A DNA stretch of 35,543 nucleotides from an uncultured Mucilaginibacter sp. (GTDB taxonomy: Bacteria; Bacteroidota; Bacteroidia; Sphingobacteriales; Sphingobacteriaceae): NCBI GenBank assembly GCA_903891475.1, contig CAITEP010000047.1:1-35543 (forward strand). The letters are read 5' to 3'. Below are positions 24,436 through 33,261 of this stretch, piece by piece (within the stretch, counting starts at the first letter, position 1; each line of letters begins with the position of its first letter). The position numbers were made by a program, and so were the translations under genes. The notes below the pieces were generated by a model. The model was not told the origin of the DNA, did no database searches, and worked only from the letters and a program-made list of their open reading frames with translations.

Positions 24436-25770
24436 TCAAAATTTTATAAATTCAAATATGGTTACTTTTTTGGTTTTGTCGGTCACTTTAAACCTATCAT
24501 CAGGTCGGTAACCAACTATCCAAATTATTTGGTTGTTTCCATTTACAAGCAACGGAATTTGGCTTTTTTTATTTTGCGCTATTTTTTGGTTGATAAAAAA
24601 ATCGCTCAACTTTTTCCGCTCGCTCATCCCTAATGGGTAAAAAAAATCGCCTTGTTGCCAATCGCGTAAAGTTAAAGGATAAATCAGTTCATCCGCATCA
24701 ACCGAAACCGAAAGTGGGTTGTTTTTGACAATAAGCGGACTAACCTCGTATATAATGCCAACTTTATAACTGCCATAGTTAAGAGTATGGTCGCCTTGGT
24801 TTATTGTTAAGCTAAGATTGTTGACTATTTTTTTTTTGCTGATGATGAAATATTCCCGATCGGTTATTAATTGATAACCCGGAGCTTCGAATATTTTGCC
24901 CGATTGCTTACCTAATGCCAATATTAAATCGTTTACAGTGGTTTCGTTAAAACCAAAATCCTTTAATAAATTAAAAAGCAACAAGGGCAAAGGCTCCAGC
25001 CTTTTAACCTTGGCAATTGATATTTTAATATCTTCATCAACACATATAAACAATTCGTTTTTTAATGCTTTAACAGTATTGTTTAATAAAAGTTCAAGGT
25101 TTTTAAAATGCCTTAAATTACTTTCAAATGTTTGTTCAATTTGAGGATTTAGCTCCTTAAGTTTTGGAACTATCTCCAGCCTGATTTTGTTGCGAGCATA
25201 CTTGGTTGATAAATTTGAGCTATCTTCTACAAAGGCAATATCATGCGCATCAATAGCTTGTTTTATTTCATCTCTGGTTAAAAATAATAGCGGGCGAACC
25301 AAATGACCGTTTTTTGGTAGTATTCCATGCATTCCGGCGATGCCTGTGCCCCTAATTAGGTTTAACAATATAGTTTCAATCGCGTCGTTTTGATGGTGCG
25401 CCAGCGCGATGGCAGTATAGTTGTGTTGTACCCTTGTTTCCTCGAACCATTGGTACCGCAAGTTACGGGCTGCCATTTGTGTTGATATTTTTTGTTCGGA
25501 AGCGTGTAAAAGCGTATCGAACTTTTTTATGTAGATAGGTACCTCCAATTGTTGAGCTAATGCCTCGCAAAAAAGCTGGTCGTTTATTGATTCTTGTCCG
25601 CGCAGTTGAAAATTACAATGAGCAATACCAAAATTAAAACCAGCCGCTTTGAATAAATGCGCCATCAATACCGAATCCATACCCCCGCTAACCGCCAGCA
25701 GAATAGCATCCTGTTGGTCAAAAAGGCTGTTTTCGGTGATAAAACGGGTGAATTGTTTGATTGGCAGCAT
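24436..25770 (-). CDS. tilS: tRNA(Ile)-lysidine synthetase
   Basis: TilS attaches lysine to C34 of the CAU-anticodon tRNA-Ile, turning it into an AUA reader; this is essential in most bacteria. The 444-aa protein starts with the ATP-pyrophosphatase PP-loop LLAVSGGMDSVLMAHL (SGGMDS at 28-33), followed by GIAHCNFQLRGQES, ALAHHQNDAIETILLNLIRGTGIAGMHG and VEDSSN, all typical of TilS. The C-terminal half carries the substrate-binding and TilS-C domains (LRDWQQGDFFYPLGM and KLSDFFINQKI). ATG 25770 lies only 4 nt from a -7 box (25775-25782), so a leaderless message is possible. It diverges from the OstA-like gene. Confidence 0.96.
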   Translation of the reverse strand: MLPIKQFTRFITENSLFDQQDAILLAVSGGMDSVLMAHLFKAAGFNFGIAHCNFQLRGQESINDQLFCEALAQQLEVPIYIKKFDTLLHASEQKISTQMAARNLRYQWFEETRVQHNYTAIALAHHQNDAIETILLNLIRGTGIAGMHGILPKNGHLVRPLLFLTRDEIKQAIDAHDIAFVEDSSNLSTKYARNKIRLEIVPKLKELNPQIEQTFESNLRHFKNLELLLNNTVKALKNELFICVDEDIKISIAKVKRLEPLPLLLFNLLKDFGFNETTVNDLILALGKQSGKIFEAPGYQLITDREYFIISKKKIVNNLSLTINQGDHTLNYGSYKVGIIYEVSPLIVKNNPLSVSVDADELIYPLTLRDWQQGDFFYPLGMSERKKLSDFFINQKIAQNKKSQIPLLVNGNNQIIWIVGYRPDDRFKVTDKTKKVTIFEFIKF

Positions 25771-25774
25771 CGTT

Positions 25775-25802
25775 CAAAATTATTAATTTAAAACTCCAAC
25801 AA
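25775..25802 (-). promoter_or_regulatory. tilS promoter with -7 box almost touching the start codon
   Basis: On the minus strand TTG (25802-25800), a 17-nt spacer, then TAATTTTG (25782-25775). Only four bases separate it from the ATG at 25770. Confidence 0.5.
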
Positions 25803-25807
25803 AAAAC

Positions 25808-25815
25808 TAATTTTG
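25808..25815 (+). promoter_or_regulatory. -7 box of the OstA-like gene, mirror of the tilS box
   Basis: TAATTTTG on the plus strand, 5 nt before the GTG at 25821. It is the exact reverse complement of the tilS box at 25775-25782. No TTG is seen at -33. Confidence 0.4.
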
Positions 25816-25820
25816 CAAGC

Positions 25821-28214
25821 GTGAATAAATATGTGCTTATCATCCTTTTAATGCTGACCGCTTTTGGCGCTTTTAGTCAGAAAAAGTCGTACGTTAATTT
25901 AATAAGGTCGAAAAACAGTACTGGTATTAAACTAAACGGCAAGGATGTGATCAAGGTTTATGAAGGAACCTTTCAGCAAGACTTCTCAACCCTAAGTGCC
26001 GATAGTGCCTATTTTTACCCGGCTGATAATGCCTTCGATGCATTTGGGCACGTGCTGATAACCCAGGGAGATACTTTGCATATATATTCGGATAAGTTAC
26101 GTTACGAAGGCAATACCAAAACAGCCACCCTGACTGATAATGTTAAATTGGTTGATAAGGATGCCACTTTAACCACCAATCACCTTACCTATAATACGGC
26201 CACACGCATAGGCACCTATACCGATGGCGGCAAGTTGGTGAATAAAGATAATACCCTTGTAAGTAAAAATGGCTATTACTTTGCTTATTCGCGCGATTCG
26301 TATTTTAGGTACAATGTTTCGCTTACCTCGCCTGATGCATTGGTGAAAACAGATACCATGCGTTATAATACCGGTACACGTATTTGCTACTTTTATGGAC
26401 CTACCAATATTTATGGTACCAAAGGCGAAAAAGACAAAGATACGCTTTATACCGAAAACGGCTTCTATAATACCGTACTTGAACAGGCTGCCTTTGGTAA
26501 AAACAACCTGTATAAAACTGGCACAAAATCGTTAAAAGGCGATAGTTTGTTTTATGATAAGATAAAAGGTTATGGGCGTGCTGTTAAACATGTAACCTTT
26601 AATGACAAAGAGCAAAAGGTAACTATTAAAGGCGAATTAGGCACTTATTTTAAAGAAGAAGAGCATACCATAGTAACCCAAGACCCATACATTATTATGG
26701 TGACTGAGCAAAAGGATAGTACCAAAACTGATTCGGCATTGAAGCGGGATACTCTTAAAAAATTAACCAAAGACGCTTTAAAAAAGGATACTACACTAAC
26801 CGATAAAAATGGGAAAATAAAGATTGGTGTAGATAAAAACCAATCCACTATTCCGTTACATGCTATACCTATTAAGTCGGATTTAATGGGTGATACGGCA
26901 AAAGTTAAGCAAGACTCGACCGTAAAAAATAAAATAGTTCCGAAGGTTGAATTAAACACACTAGTCAATAAAAAGCCAAGCGGTAAGCCAGTTTTAAAAC
27001 CAAAAAAAGGAACAGGAGTAAAAAAGAAGAAGGATGATAAGGATGCTTTGAACGTAATTAAAAAGTCAGGTTTGAAGGATACCTCTAAAGTTAAAACCGA
27101 TTCAATCTATATCTCCGCAGATACCATTGAAACCCGTATTTTGGCGTATAAGGACTATAAGATTTATTTAGAAAAGCAACGACTTGCCCATTTAATTGAC
27201 ACTTCATCAAAGCTCAAAAAAATAAAGAAAAAAGAGGTAAAAGATTCGGGTTTGTTGTCCGCCACATATGTTGTAAACATACCTACTGATACTTCTTTAT
27301 TACTACCAGATTATTTTGGGAAGCCGAAACCCAAGCCTGTAAAGAAAAAGCCAGTTCAACTACCCAGCAAAAAGCAATTGGCGCTTGATAGTATAAAGCA
27401 CAAACTGGAAGCAGATTCAATAGCGTTTATAAAATTGAACGAGCCTAAAGATACGGCACGCATCAGGATGGTTATTATGCACCACCATGCGAAATTGTTT
27501 AAATCGGACTTGCAAGCTAAAGCCGATTCCATGTTTTACAATACCCGCGACTCAACCATTCGCTGTTTTGTAAACCCTATTATGTGGGCCGAAGGTTCGC
27601 AATTAACAGGAGATACCATCCACTTGCTCATGAAGAAGAAAAAGCTGGATAGGCTGCTCATGTTCCCCAATGGCTTTATTGTAAATATTGAAAAAGCCGA
27701 TTCACTCAATTTTAATCAGGTTTCGGGAAAAAAAATATCAGGCGATTTTAAAGACGATAAATTGAGCCGGGTATTTATTGATGGCAATGCCGAGAGTATA
27801 TACTTTAACCGGGATAGCGGTAAAACCACGGTGAATGGTATGCAACGTTCATTAAGTAGCCGAATCAGTGTAAGTTTTAAAGATAATAAGGCTTCCCGAT
27901 TAATTTTTTTAACAAAACCCGAAAACAAGTATACTCCGGTTGCCAAGCTAAAAGAGGATGATAAAATTTTGAAGGGCTTTATTTGGAAGCCAAAAGAAAG
28001 ACCAATATCAAAAGAATCAGTCTTACCATCCTATGGTACCAAAAAAGTAAAGGCAGCCGAAAAGCCACCGTTACCATTAAAAAAAGGAGCTAAAGCTCCT
28101 TTAAAAAAACCTGAAGTAATCGTTGCTAAAATAGATAGCGTTTTAAAGATTGATACCGTAAAAAAAGAAGTTATTAAAAAAGTTAAGCCTCTAAAGGTAA
28201 TAGTTGTTTATTAA
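25821..28214 (+). CDS. OstA/LptA-like envelope protein with lysine-rich linkers
   Basis: About 797 aa from GTG 25821, which begins a clear signal peptide (VNKYVLIILLMLTAFGAFSQ); reading could be extended to a TTG at 25761 but that start overlaps tilS. The first half shows repeated beta units of the OstA/LptA type (DTLHIYSDKLRYEGNTKTATLTDNVKL and TTNHLTYNTATRIGTY), a fold that shuttles lipopolysaccharide. A middle region (about 310-560) is rich in Lys, Asp, Thr and Pro. A second OstA-like block follows (MFYNTRDSTIRC, GSQLTGDTIHLLMKKKK), and a basic tail ends the protein. A role in outer-membrane LPS export is likely but not proven. Confidence 0.85.
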   Translation: MNKYVLIILLMLTAFGAFSQKKSYVNLIRSKNSTGIKLNGKDVIKVYEGTFQQDFSTLSADSAYFYPADNAFDAFGHVLITQGDTLHIYSDKLRYEGNTKTATLTDNVKLVDKDATLTTNHLTYNTATRIGTYTDGGKLVNKDNTLVSKNGYYFAYSRDSYFRYNVSLTSPDALVKTDTMRYNTGTRICYFYGPTNIYGTKGEKDKDTLYTENGFYNTVLEQAAFGKNNLYKTGTKSLKGDSLFYDKIKGYGRAVKHVTFNDKEQKVTIKGELGTYFKEEEHTIVTQDPYIIMVTEQKDSTKTDSALKRDTLKKLTKDALKKDTTLTDKNGKIKIGVDKNQSTIPLHAIPIKSDLMGDTAKVKQDSTVKNKIVPKVELNTLVNKKPSGKPVLKPKKGTGVKKKKDDKDALNVIKKSGLKDTSKVKTDSIYISADTIETRILAYKDYKIYLEKQRLAHLIDTSSKLKKIKKKEVKDSGLLSATYVVNIPTDTSLLLPDYFGKPKPKPVKKKPVQLPSKKQLALDSIKHKLEADSIAFIKLNEPKDTARIRMVIMHHHAKLFKSDLQAKADSMFYNTRDSTIRCFVNPIMWAEGSQLTGDTIHLLMKKKKLDRLLMFPNGFIVNIEKADSLNFNQVSGKKISGDFKDDKLSRVFIDGNAESIYFNRDSGKTTVNGMQRSLSSRISVSFKDNKASRLIFLTKPENKYTPVAKLKEDDKILKGFIWKPKERPISKESVLPSYGTKKVKAAEKPPLPLKKGAKAPLKKPEVIVAKIDSVLKIDTVKKEVIKKVKPLKVIVVY

Positions 28215-28221
28215 ACCCTTT

Positions 28222-30111
28222 TTAATTCCCCCTTTTACGTGCATCAGCTCGGTGTTGTAATTCCGATATTGGCATTGTAAGCATTCGGCCAATTGGTTGC
28301 TTACCTTTATAGGTAATAATCCTCAGTTGGCTGGCATCCTTCGGCACAACTAAAGGTTCTGTATATTTTGGATAAAACCTATCAGGGAATGAATTATCGA
28401 AGCTATAGTAGATATCCAAACCTGTAACTTCCGTGCTAAGTTCAACTTCCAGTTTATTATCGGCGTTTATTTTGGCTTCAAAACTAGGGTCGTAAACAGC
28501 TGGGGAGTATTTAATTTCGGCTTCATTTAGCCTTTCAAAATGATTCTCGACTTTTGGGAAAAATGATTTCCAGCTTTTCTTTTCCTTTGGGCTCCAAACA
28601 TCCTCGGCAATTGCCATAGCTCTGGGCCAGGTCATATATTCAACCTGACGGAAATTATAAACTTGCTCCGTCCATAAATTCGCTTGTCCGCCTAAAATCA
28701 ATTTGGCATCCACACTATCAGGTATAGGGTCGAATTGGTAAGTTTTATTCAACCTAAGCGAAGCATAAACATGCGGCTCGGTTATGCGGTCGCTTTGCAT
28801 ATAATCCAGATAAGCATACGTGGTGGGGCTCATTACCACTTGGTGACCAAGCTTTGCGGCAATAATGCCACCTTTTATACCCCTCCAGCTCATCACTGCT
28901 GCATTTGGACCTAATCCGCCTTCAATAATCTCATCCCAACCCATAAACTTTTTTCCTTTTGACTCAACGATTGTTTCCAACCGTTTTTCAAAATAACTTT
29001 GAACTTCCTCGTAATTTTTCAGGTTTTCCTTTTTCATCAATGCAGTTACCGAATCGCTCTTTGCCCAATACTCCTTGGTACATTCGTCACCACCCATATG
29101 CACATAGCCAAATGGGAATAATTGAGCTACTTCGGTAAGCACCTTATCTAAAAAGGCATAGGTCTTTTCGCTCGATGGATTCAGCGTATTATCAACTGAT
29201 AATCGCTCGCCTGAGTGCACCTGATAGGTATTAGCGGCAGCCGTAACCGATAGCTCCGGGTAGGAAACGATAGCGGCTAAGCTATGCCCGGGCACATCAA
29301 TTTCGGGCATAATGTTTATAAATCTTTCGGAAGCGTATTTAACCAATTCCTTAATGTCTTCCTGGGTATAAAATCCACCATAATTGCGGGGTTCATCGGG
29401 CGTTGGTGCCGAGAAATTACCAAACTGACCAATCTTTTTTACATTATAAGCTCCAACTGTGGTTAAACGGGGTAAGCTTTTTATTTCTATACGCCAGCCT
29501 TCATCATCGGTAAGGTGCATATGCAAGATATTGAATTTATAAGCCGCCATTTGGTCTATATATTCCATTACCTCGTTTTTAGTAAAGAAGTGCCTGCTTA
29601 CATCCAGCATAAGTCCGCGCCAGCCAAAACGCGGATAATCAATCACGTCTACAAAAGGTGCCACCCAGTTTACATGTTTCACCAATTCCTTGCTTTCAAT
29701 TTGCTTAGGCAATAATTGTAAAAAAGTTTGCGCGCCATAAAACAGCCCAGCTGCCGAATTTGCCTTAATGCTTACCCCTTGTTTGGTTACATATAAATGG
29801 TAACCCTCATAACCCAGGGTAGCATCCGCTTTTTTTAGAAAGGCCAATTTTATAGTTGCTACCTGACTATTGCTTATTTTAACTTTTGCGCCTGTCGCAG
29901 TCTCCAGTTTATTTTTTAGAAAACGGGTTACTTCAGCCATACTTTTGATACTTCCGGCAGCAATTGAAATTTGTTTTGGCAATACAAACTGTCCCTTTTT
30001 TACAACCGTTTTTACAGGCTCTGGGATAATAGCTACAGTTTTCGCGGATTGCGCAAAAGTTGCTAAACAAGTACAGCAACCAATAATCAACAAGAAATAC
30101 TTTTTCATCAT
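28222..30111 (-). CDS. secreted beta-N-acetylhexosaminidase, family GH20
   Basis: A 629-aa enzyme removing terminal GlcNAc or GalNAc. It has an N-terminal signal (FATFAQ, possibly with a lipobox at IIGC, Cys12), the GH20b domain (about 25-150), and the TIM barrel with RGLMLDVSRHFF, LHMHLTDDEGWRIEI and the catalytic pair Asp342-Glu343 in HMGGDECTKEYW. A C-terminal all-beta CHB_HEX-like region follows from about 545. The catalytic pair is complete. It lies 60 nt after anmK on the same strand, so muropeptide or chitin-fragment recycling is the best guess. It converges with the OstA-like gene with 7 nt between stops. Confidence 0.95.
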   Translation of the reverse strand: MMKKYFLLIIGCCTCLATFAQSAKTVAIIPEPVKTVVKKGQFVLPKQISIAAGSIKSMAEVTRFLKNKLETATGAKVKISNSQVATIKLAFLKKADATLGYEGYHLYVTKQGVSIKANSAAGLFYGAQTFLQLLPKQIESKELVKHVNWVAPFVDVIDYPRFGWRGLMLDVSRHFFTKNEVMEYIDQMAAYKFNILHMHLTDDEGWRIEIKSLPRLTTVGAYNVKKIGQFGNFSAPTPDEPRNYGGFYTQEDIKELVKYASERFINIMPEIDVPGHSLAAIVSYPELSVTAAANTYQVHSGERLSVDNTLNPSSEKTYAFLDKVLTEVAQLFPFGYVHMGGDECTKEYWAKSDSVTALMKKENLKNYEEVQSYFEKRLETIVESKGKKFMGWDEIIEGGLGPNAAVMSWRGIKGGIIAAKLGHQVVMSPTTYAYLDYMQSDRITEPHVYASLRLNKTYQFDPIPDSVDAKLILGGQANLWTEQVYNFRQVEYMTWPRAMAIAEDVWSPKEKKSWKSFFPKVENHFERLNEAEIKYSPAVYDPSFEAKINADNKLEVELSTEVTGLDIYYSFDNSFPDRFYPKYTEPLVVPKDASQLRIITYKGKQPIGRMLTMPISELQHRADARKRGN

Positions 30112-30171
30112 GTGGCTTAAAATATGGTTAAATATAAGAGATTGTAAATGAGCTATACAAATAACTACTTA

Positions 30172-31365
30172 TTATTTCGGAAAGCAAAATTTTCCCATAA
30201 GGGTATAAGGGTTATTCCCGATTTTTATAGGTTCGCCGCAAAGGGCTTCGTTCCCCAACAGGGCGAACAAAATGGCTTCCTTGGCATCGGGGTTAATGCC
30301 AAGGCTTCGGGTGTTTTCAACATGCACTTTAGGCATTGCTTTTTTTAAATAGTTTATAATAAATGGATTACGCGCACCACCCCCACTCACAAACAGTTTA
30401 ATATCAAGATGACCGTAATTATTCATGATAAATTCGCCAATGGTTTTAGCGGTAAAGACAGTTAACGTGCTCAATAAATCAATGTTACTGATATCACTTG
30501 TGTTCGACTGCCTTTGCATCTCCTTAACAAAATCTACATTAAACAACTCCGGCCCTGTAGTTTTTGGGGTATTTTCCTTAAAGAATGGGTGACCACTAAG
30601 TGCCTCTAATAAATCTTCGTTTACTATACCGCTATTAGCTATTTTGGCATCCTCATCAAAAGGTAAATTAAAAAACTGGCGACAAGCCGCATCTATTAAG
30701 GTATTTCCCGGCCCAATATCGGTACATAAAACTGCTTCAGTATCGGTGTCGCTAGGTAAATAAGTAAGATTGGCTATGCCCCCAATATTTAGCAATATTC
30801 TGTTTTCGCCAGGTTTTGAACCGAGTATTACATCGCCATACAAAGCAAGCGGAGCCCCTTCACCACCATGGGCAATGTGTTTTTGTCGGAAGTCGGCTAT
30901 GGTAAAAATCCCGGTCTTTGCTGCCAAATGGTCGCCATCTCCAATTTGTAGTGTGCCATTTGGGTAATCAGGAAGATGGTGTAGCCGCTTAGGCGCATGA
31001 TAAATGGTTTGCCCATGACTGGCAATAAAATCAACGTCTGAAGGGTTAACCCCCCAGTTTTTTAAGGCTTGCAAAACCATTTCGCCATGTAGCGTACCTA
31101 TATATTCATTTAGCAAAGTCAGTTTTGTAAGCGAAACCGCTTTTTGGGCGAAAACCTCTAAAACGTCGACTTTGAAATTGGTAGTGTATGGGATGGTATA
31201 AAAATTTAATAATTGAAAGCTGGTGCTTAGGCCATTACCCTTAAAGCTACAAAGCGCGATATCCAGCCCATCCAACGAAGTACCAGACATGAGACCAATG
31301 CCCAGCTTTTCCTCTTTTTGAGCTATCCGCAACAGCGTTTGTAAATTATGATTCAATGCTAACAC
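30172..31365 (-). CDS. anmK: anhydro-N-acetylmuramic acid kinase
   Basis: AnmK opens the 1,6-anhydro ring of anhydroMurNAc while phosphorylating it, giving MurNAc-6-phosphate in peptidoglycan recycling. The 397-aa protein carries GLMSGTSLDG (24-33), IASHGQTIYH, LLNIGGIANLTYLP, CTDIGPGNTLIDAA, and the late VSGGGARNPFI, all typical of the family. The start is uncertain: GTG 31365 is used here; a TTG at 31356 gives an N-terminus closer to what I recall from relatives (NHNLQTLLRIAQKEEK). A perfect 14-bp palindrome lies just upstream (31382-31395). It is followed by a GH20 hexosaminidase gene. Confidence 0.95.
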   Translation of the reverse strand: MLALNHNLQTLLRIAQKEEKLGIGLMSGTSLDGLDIALCSFKGNGLSTSFQLLNFYTIPYTTNFKVDVLEVFAQKAVSLTKLTLLNEYIGTLHGEMVLQALKNWGVNPSDVDFIASHGQTIYHAPKRLHHLPDYPNGTLQIGDGDHLAAKTGIFTIADFRQKHIAHGGEGAPLALYGDVILGSKPGENRILLNIGGIANLTYLPSDTDTEAVLCTDIGPGNTLIDAACRQFFNLPFDEDAKIANSGIVNEDLLEALSGHPFFKENTPKTTGPELFNVDFVKEMQRQSNTSDISNIDLLSTLTVFTAKTIGEFIMNNYGHLDIKLFVSGGGARNPFIINYLKKAMPKVHVENTRSLGINPDAKEAILFALLGNEALCGEPIKIGNNPYTLMGKFCFPK

Positions 31366-31381
31366 GGGTTTAAATTACGGA

Positions 31382-31395
31382 ATTGTTTAAACAAT
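31382..31395. repeat. 14-bp perfect palindrome before anmK
   Basis: ATTGTTTAAACAAT, identical to its own reverse complement, 17 nt upstream of the anmK GTG and 119 nt upstream of the M1 aminopeptidase. It could be a repressor site or a chance AT-rich palindrome. Confidence 0.4.
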
Positions 31396-31513
31396 ACATT
31401 TTTAATTTGATGCTTTATTCCTTTTCAATTTTAGCAATTAAAACGTAACAACTCGGGTTTATGCTAAATATTTCTTAAATTGACCCTCAAATTTTAACGT
31501 TCCATACCCATTT

Positions 31514-33169
31514 ATGAAAATATTTAATTTAGTCGCTATTATTTTGTTCCTAACTTATTCGGTTGCCGAGGCGCAATTGGGTGTTAATAAAGAAACATTT
31601 ACCCGTGCCGATTCACTACGTGGCAATTTAACACCCCTTCGCACTTGTTATGATATTGATTATTACCATTTGGACGTTAAGTTCGACATTGCCAATAAAT
31701 ACATCAGCGGCAGCAATTTGTTTAAATTTACTGCGGTAGAAGATTTCACCAAGCTACAGTTTGATTTATTTTCGAATCTGAAAGTCGAAAAAGTGGTATT
31801 TCATAATCAGGAGCTACCCTTTACCCGCGAATTCAACGCGGTATTTGTCACCTTCCCTCAAACCATCACCAAAGGCAGCAAGGAATCATTTACTGTATTT
31901 TATTCGGGCAACCCAACAATTGCCAAGCGTGCGCCTTGGGATGGAGGAATCATGTTCTCTAAAGATTCTTTGGGCAATCCATGGATAGCAACAGCATGCC
32001 AAGGTATGGGAGCCAGCGTTTGGTGGCCTACAAAAGACCATCAATATGATGAGGTAGATAGTGCCCTCATCAGCATTAGCGTGCCTGATACTTTACAGGA
32101 TGTATCGAACGGGAGGTTACGTAAAGTAACTAAGCTAAAAAATGGCTATACCCGATACGATTGGTTTGTGGCCAACCCTATTAACAATTATGATATTGAA
32201 GCCAATATTGGTAAATATACCCACTTTAATGATGTTTATGATGGCGAAAAAGGGAAATTAACGCTCGATTATTGGGTATTGAAATATAACCTGGCCAAAG
32301 CCAAAGCGCAATTTGGCGCCAACGTAAAAGATATGATTAAAGCTTTTGAATATTGGTTTGGCCCATATCCATTTTATGAGGATGGTTACAAATTAATAGA
32401 AACTCCGCACCTGGGTATGGAACACCAAAGTGGAACCGCCTATGGTAATCATTTTCAAAATGGTTATTTAGGGCGTGATTTATCGGCGACGGGGTGGGGT
32501 CTAAAATGGGATTTCATCATTGTACATGAGAGTGGGCATGAGTGGTTTGGTAACAACATTACCTCGAAAGATTTGGGCGATATGTGGATACATGAAGGTT
32601 TTACTAATTATTCCGAATCGTTATTTATTGAGAATAGGTATGGCAAACAAGCCGGCCAAGAATATGTTCATGGCACCAGGCTATTGATTAGAAATGACGC
32701 GCCGATAGTTGGGCCCTATAATGTAAATAAGGAAGGCTCGGGCGATATGTATTATAAAGGCGGCAATCTGTTAAATATGGTACGTACTATAATTGATGAT
32801 GATGCCAAATGGCGTGCAATTTTAAGAGGATTGAATAAAACATTTTACCATCAAACGGTAACTTATAACCAGGTGGTGGATTATATATGCGAACAATCAG
32901 GAAAAGACCTGCATCCGGTATTCGATCAATTTTTACATTATAAAAACCTGCCTATCTTAAATTTCATGTTTTCGGATGGTAAACTGTACGCCCGTTGGCT
33001 TGCTGATGCGAAGGATTTTAAAATGCCGGTTAAAGTGCGTTTAAAAGGTGGCGAATATCAGTTTATAAACCCGGGTACTCGATTTGCACCTATTGATTTA
33101 CCTGCTGCTACCAAGGATAACTTGGAGGTTGATACTTTTAACTATTACATTGCCGTTAAGGTTGATTGA
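31514..33169 (+). CDS. secreted M1 family zinc aminopeptidase, short form
   Basis: A 551-aa secreted metallopeptidase with a signal peptide (about 1-20, ending VAEAQ). The saddle-like N-terminal domain is followed by the M1 exopeptidase motif GMEHQSG (301-307) and the zinc site HESGH (His338, Glu339, His342) with Glu361 in WIHEGFTNY. A catalytic Tyr probably lies in MYYKGGNLL near 417. It is shorter than the classical 850-aa PepN because it lacks most of the helical C-terminal domain. It probably trims peptides outside the cytosol. It stands 92 bp upstream of cysE with no obvious terminator between them. Confidence 0.93.
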   Translation: MKIFNLVAIILFLTYSVAEAQLGVNKETFTRADSLRGNLTPLRTCYDIDYYHLDVKFDIANKYISGSNLFKFTAVEDFTKLQFDLFSNLKVEKVVFHNQELPFTREFNAVFVTFPQTITKGSKESFTVFYSGNPTIAKRAPWDGGIMFSKDSLGNPWIATACQGMGASVWWPTKDHQYDEVDSALISISVPDTLQDVSNGRLRKVTKLKNGYTRYDWFVANPINNYDIEANIGKYTHFNDVYDGEKGKLTLDYWVLKYNLAKAKAQFGANVKDMIKAFEYWFGPYPFYEDGYKLIETPHLGMEHQSGTAYGNHFQNGYLGRDLSATGWGLKWDFIIVHESGHEWFGNNITSKDLGDMWIHEGFTNYSESLFIENRYGKQAGQEYVHGTRLLIRNDAPIVGPYNVNKEGSGDMYYKGGNLLNMVRTIIDDDAKWRAILRGLNKTFYHQTVTYNQVVDYICEQSGKDLHPVFDQFLHYKNLPILNFMFSDGKLYARWLADAKDFKMPVKVRLKGGEYQFINPGTRFAPIDLPAATKDNLEVDTFNYYIAVKVD

Positions 33170-33261
33170 TAATACCCGCTTAATTTTACCGCAAGTAAAC
33201 AAATAATTTTATACACTTGTAGCCAGAAAAACTATTTGTTTAATGGGTTTTATAGGTTAAT

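Noticed and set aside
25761..25820. TTG start giving a 20-residue extension of the OstA-like protein
   Set aside because: It overlaps the tilS start and puts non-signal residues before a clear signal peptide that begins at GTG 25821.
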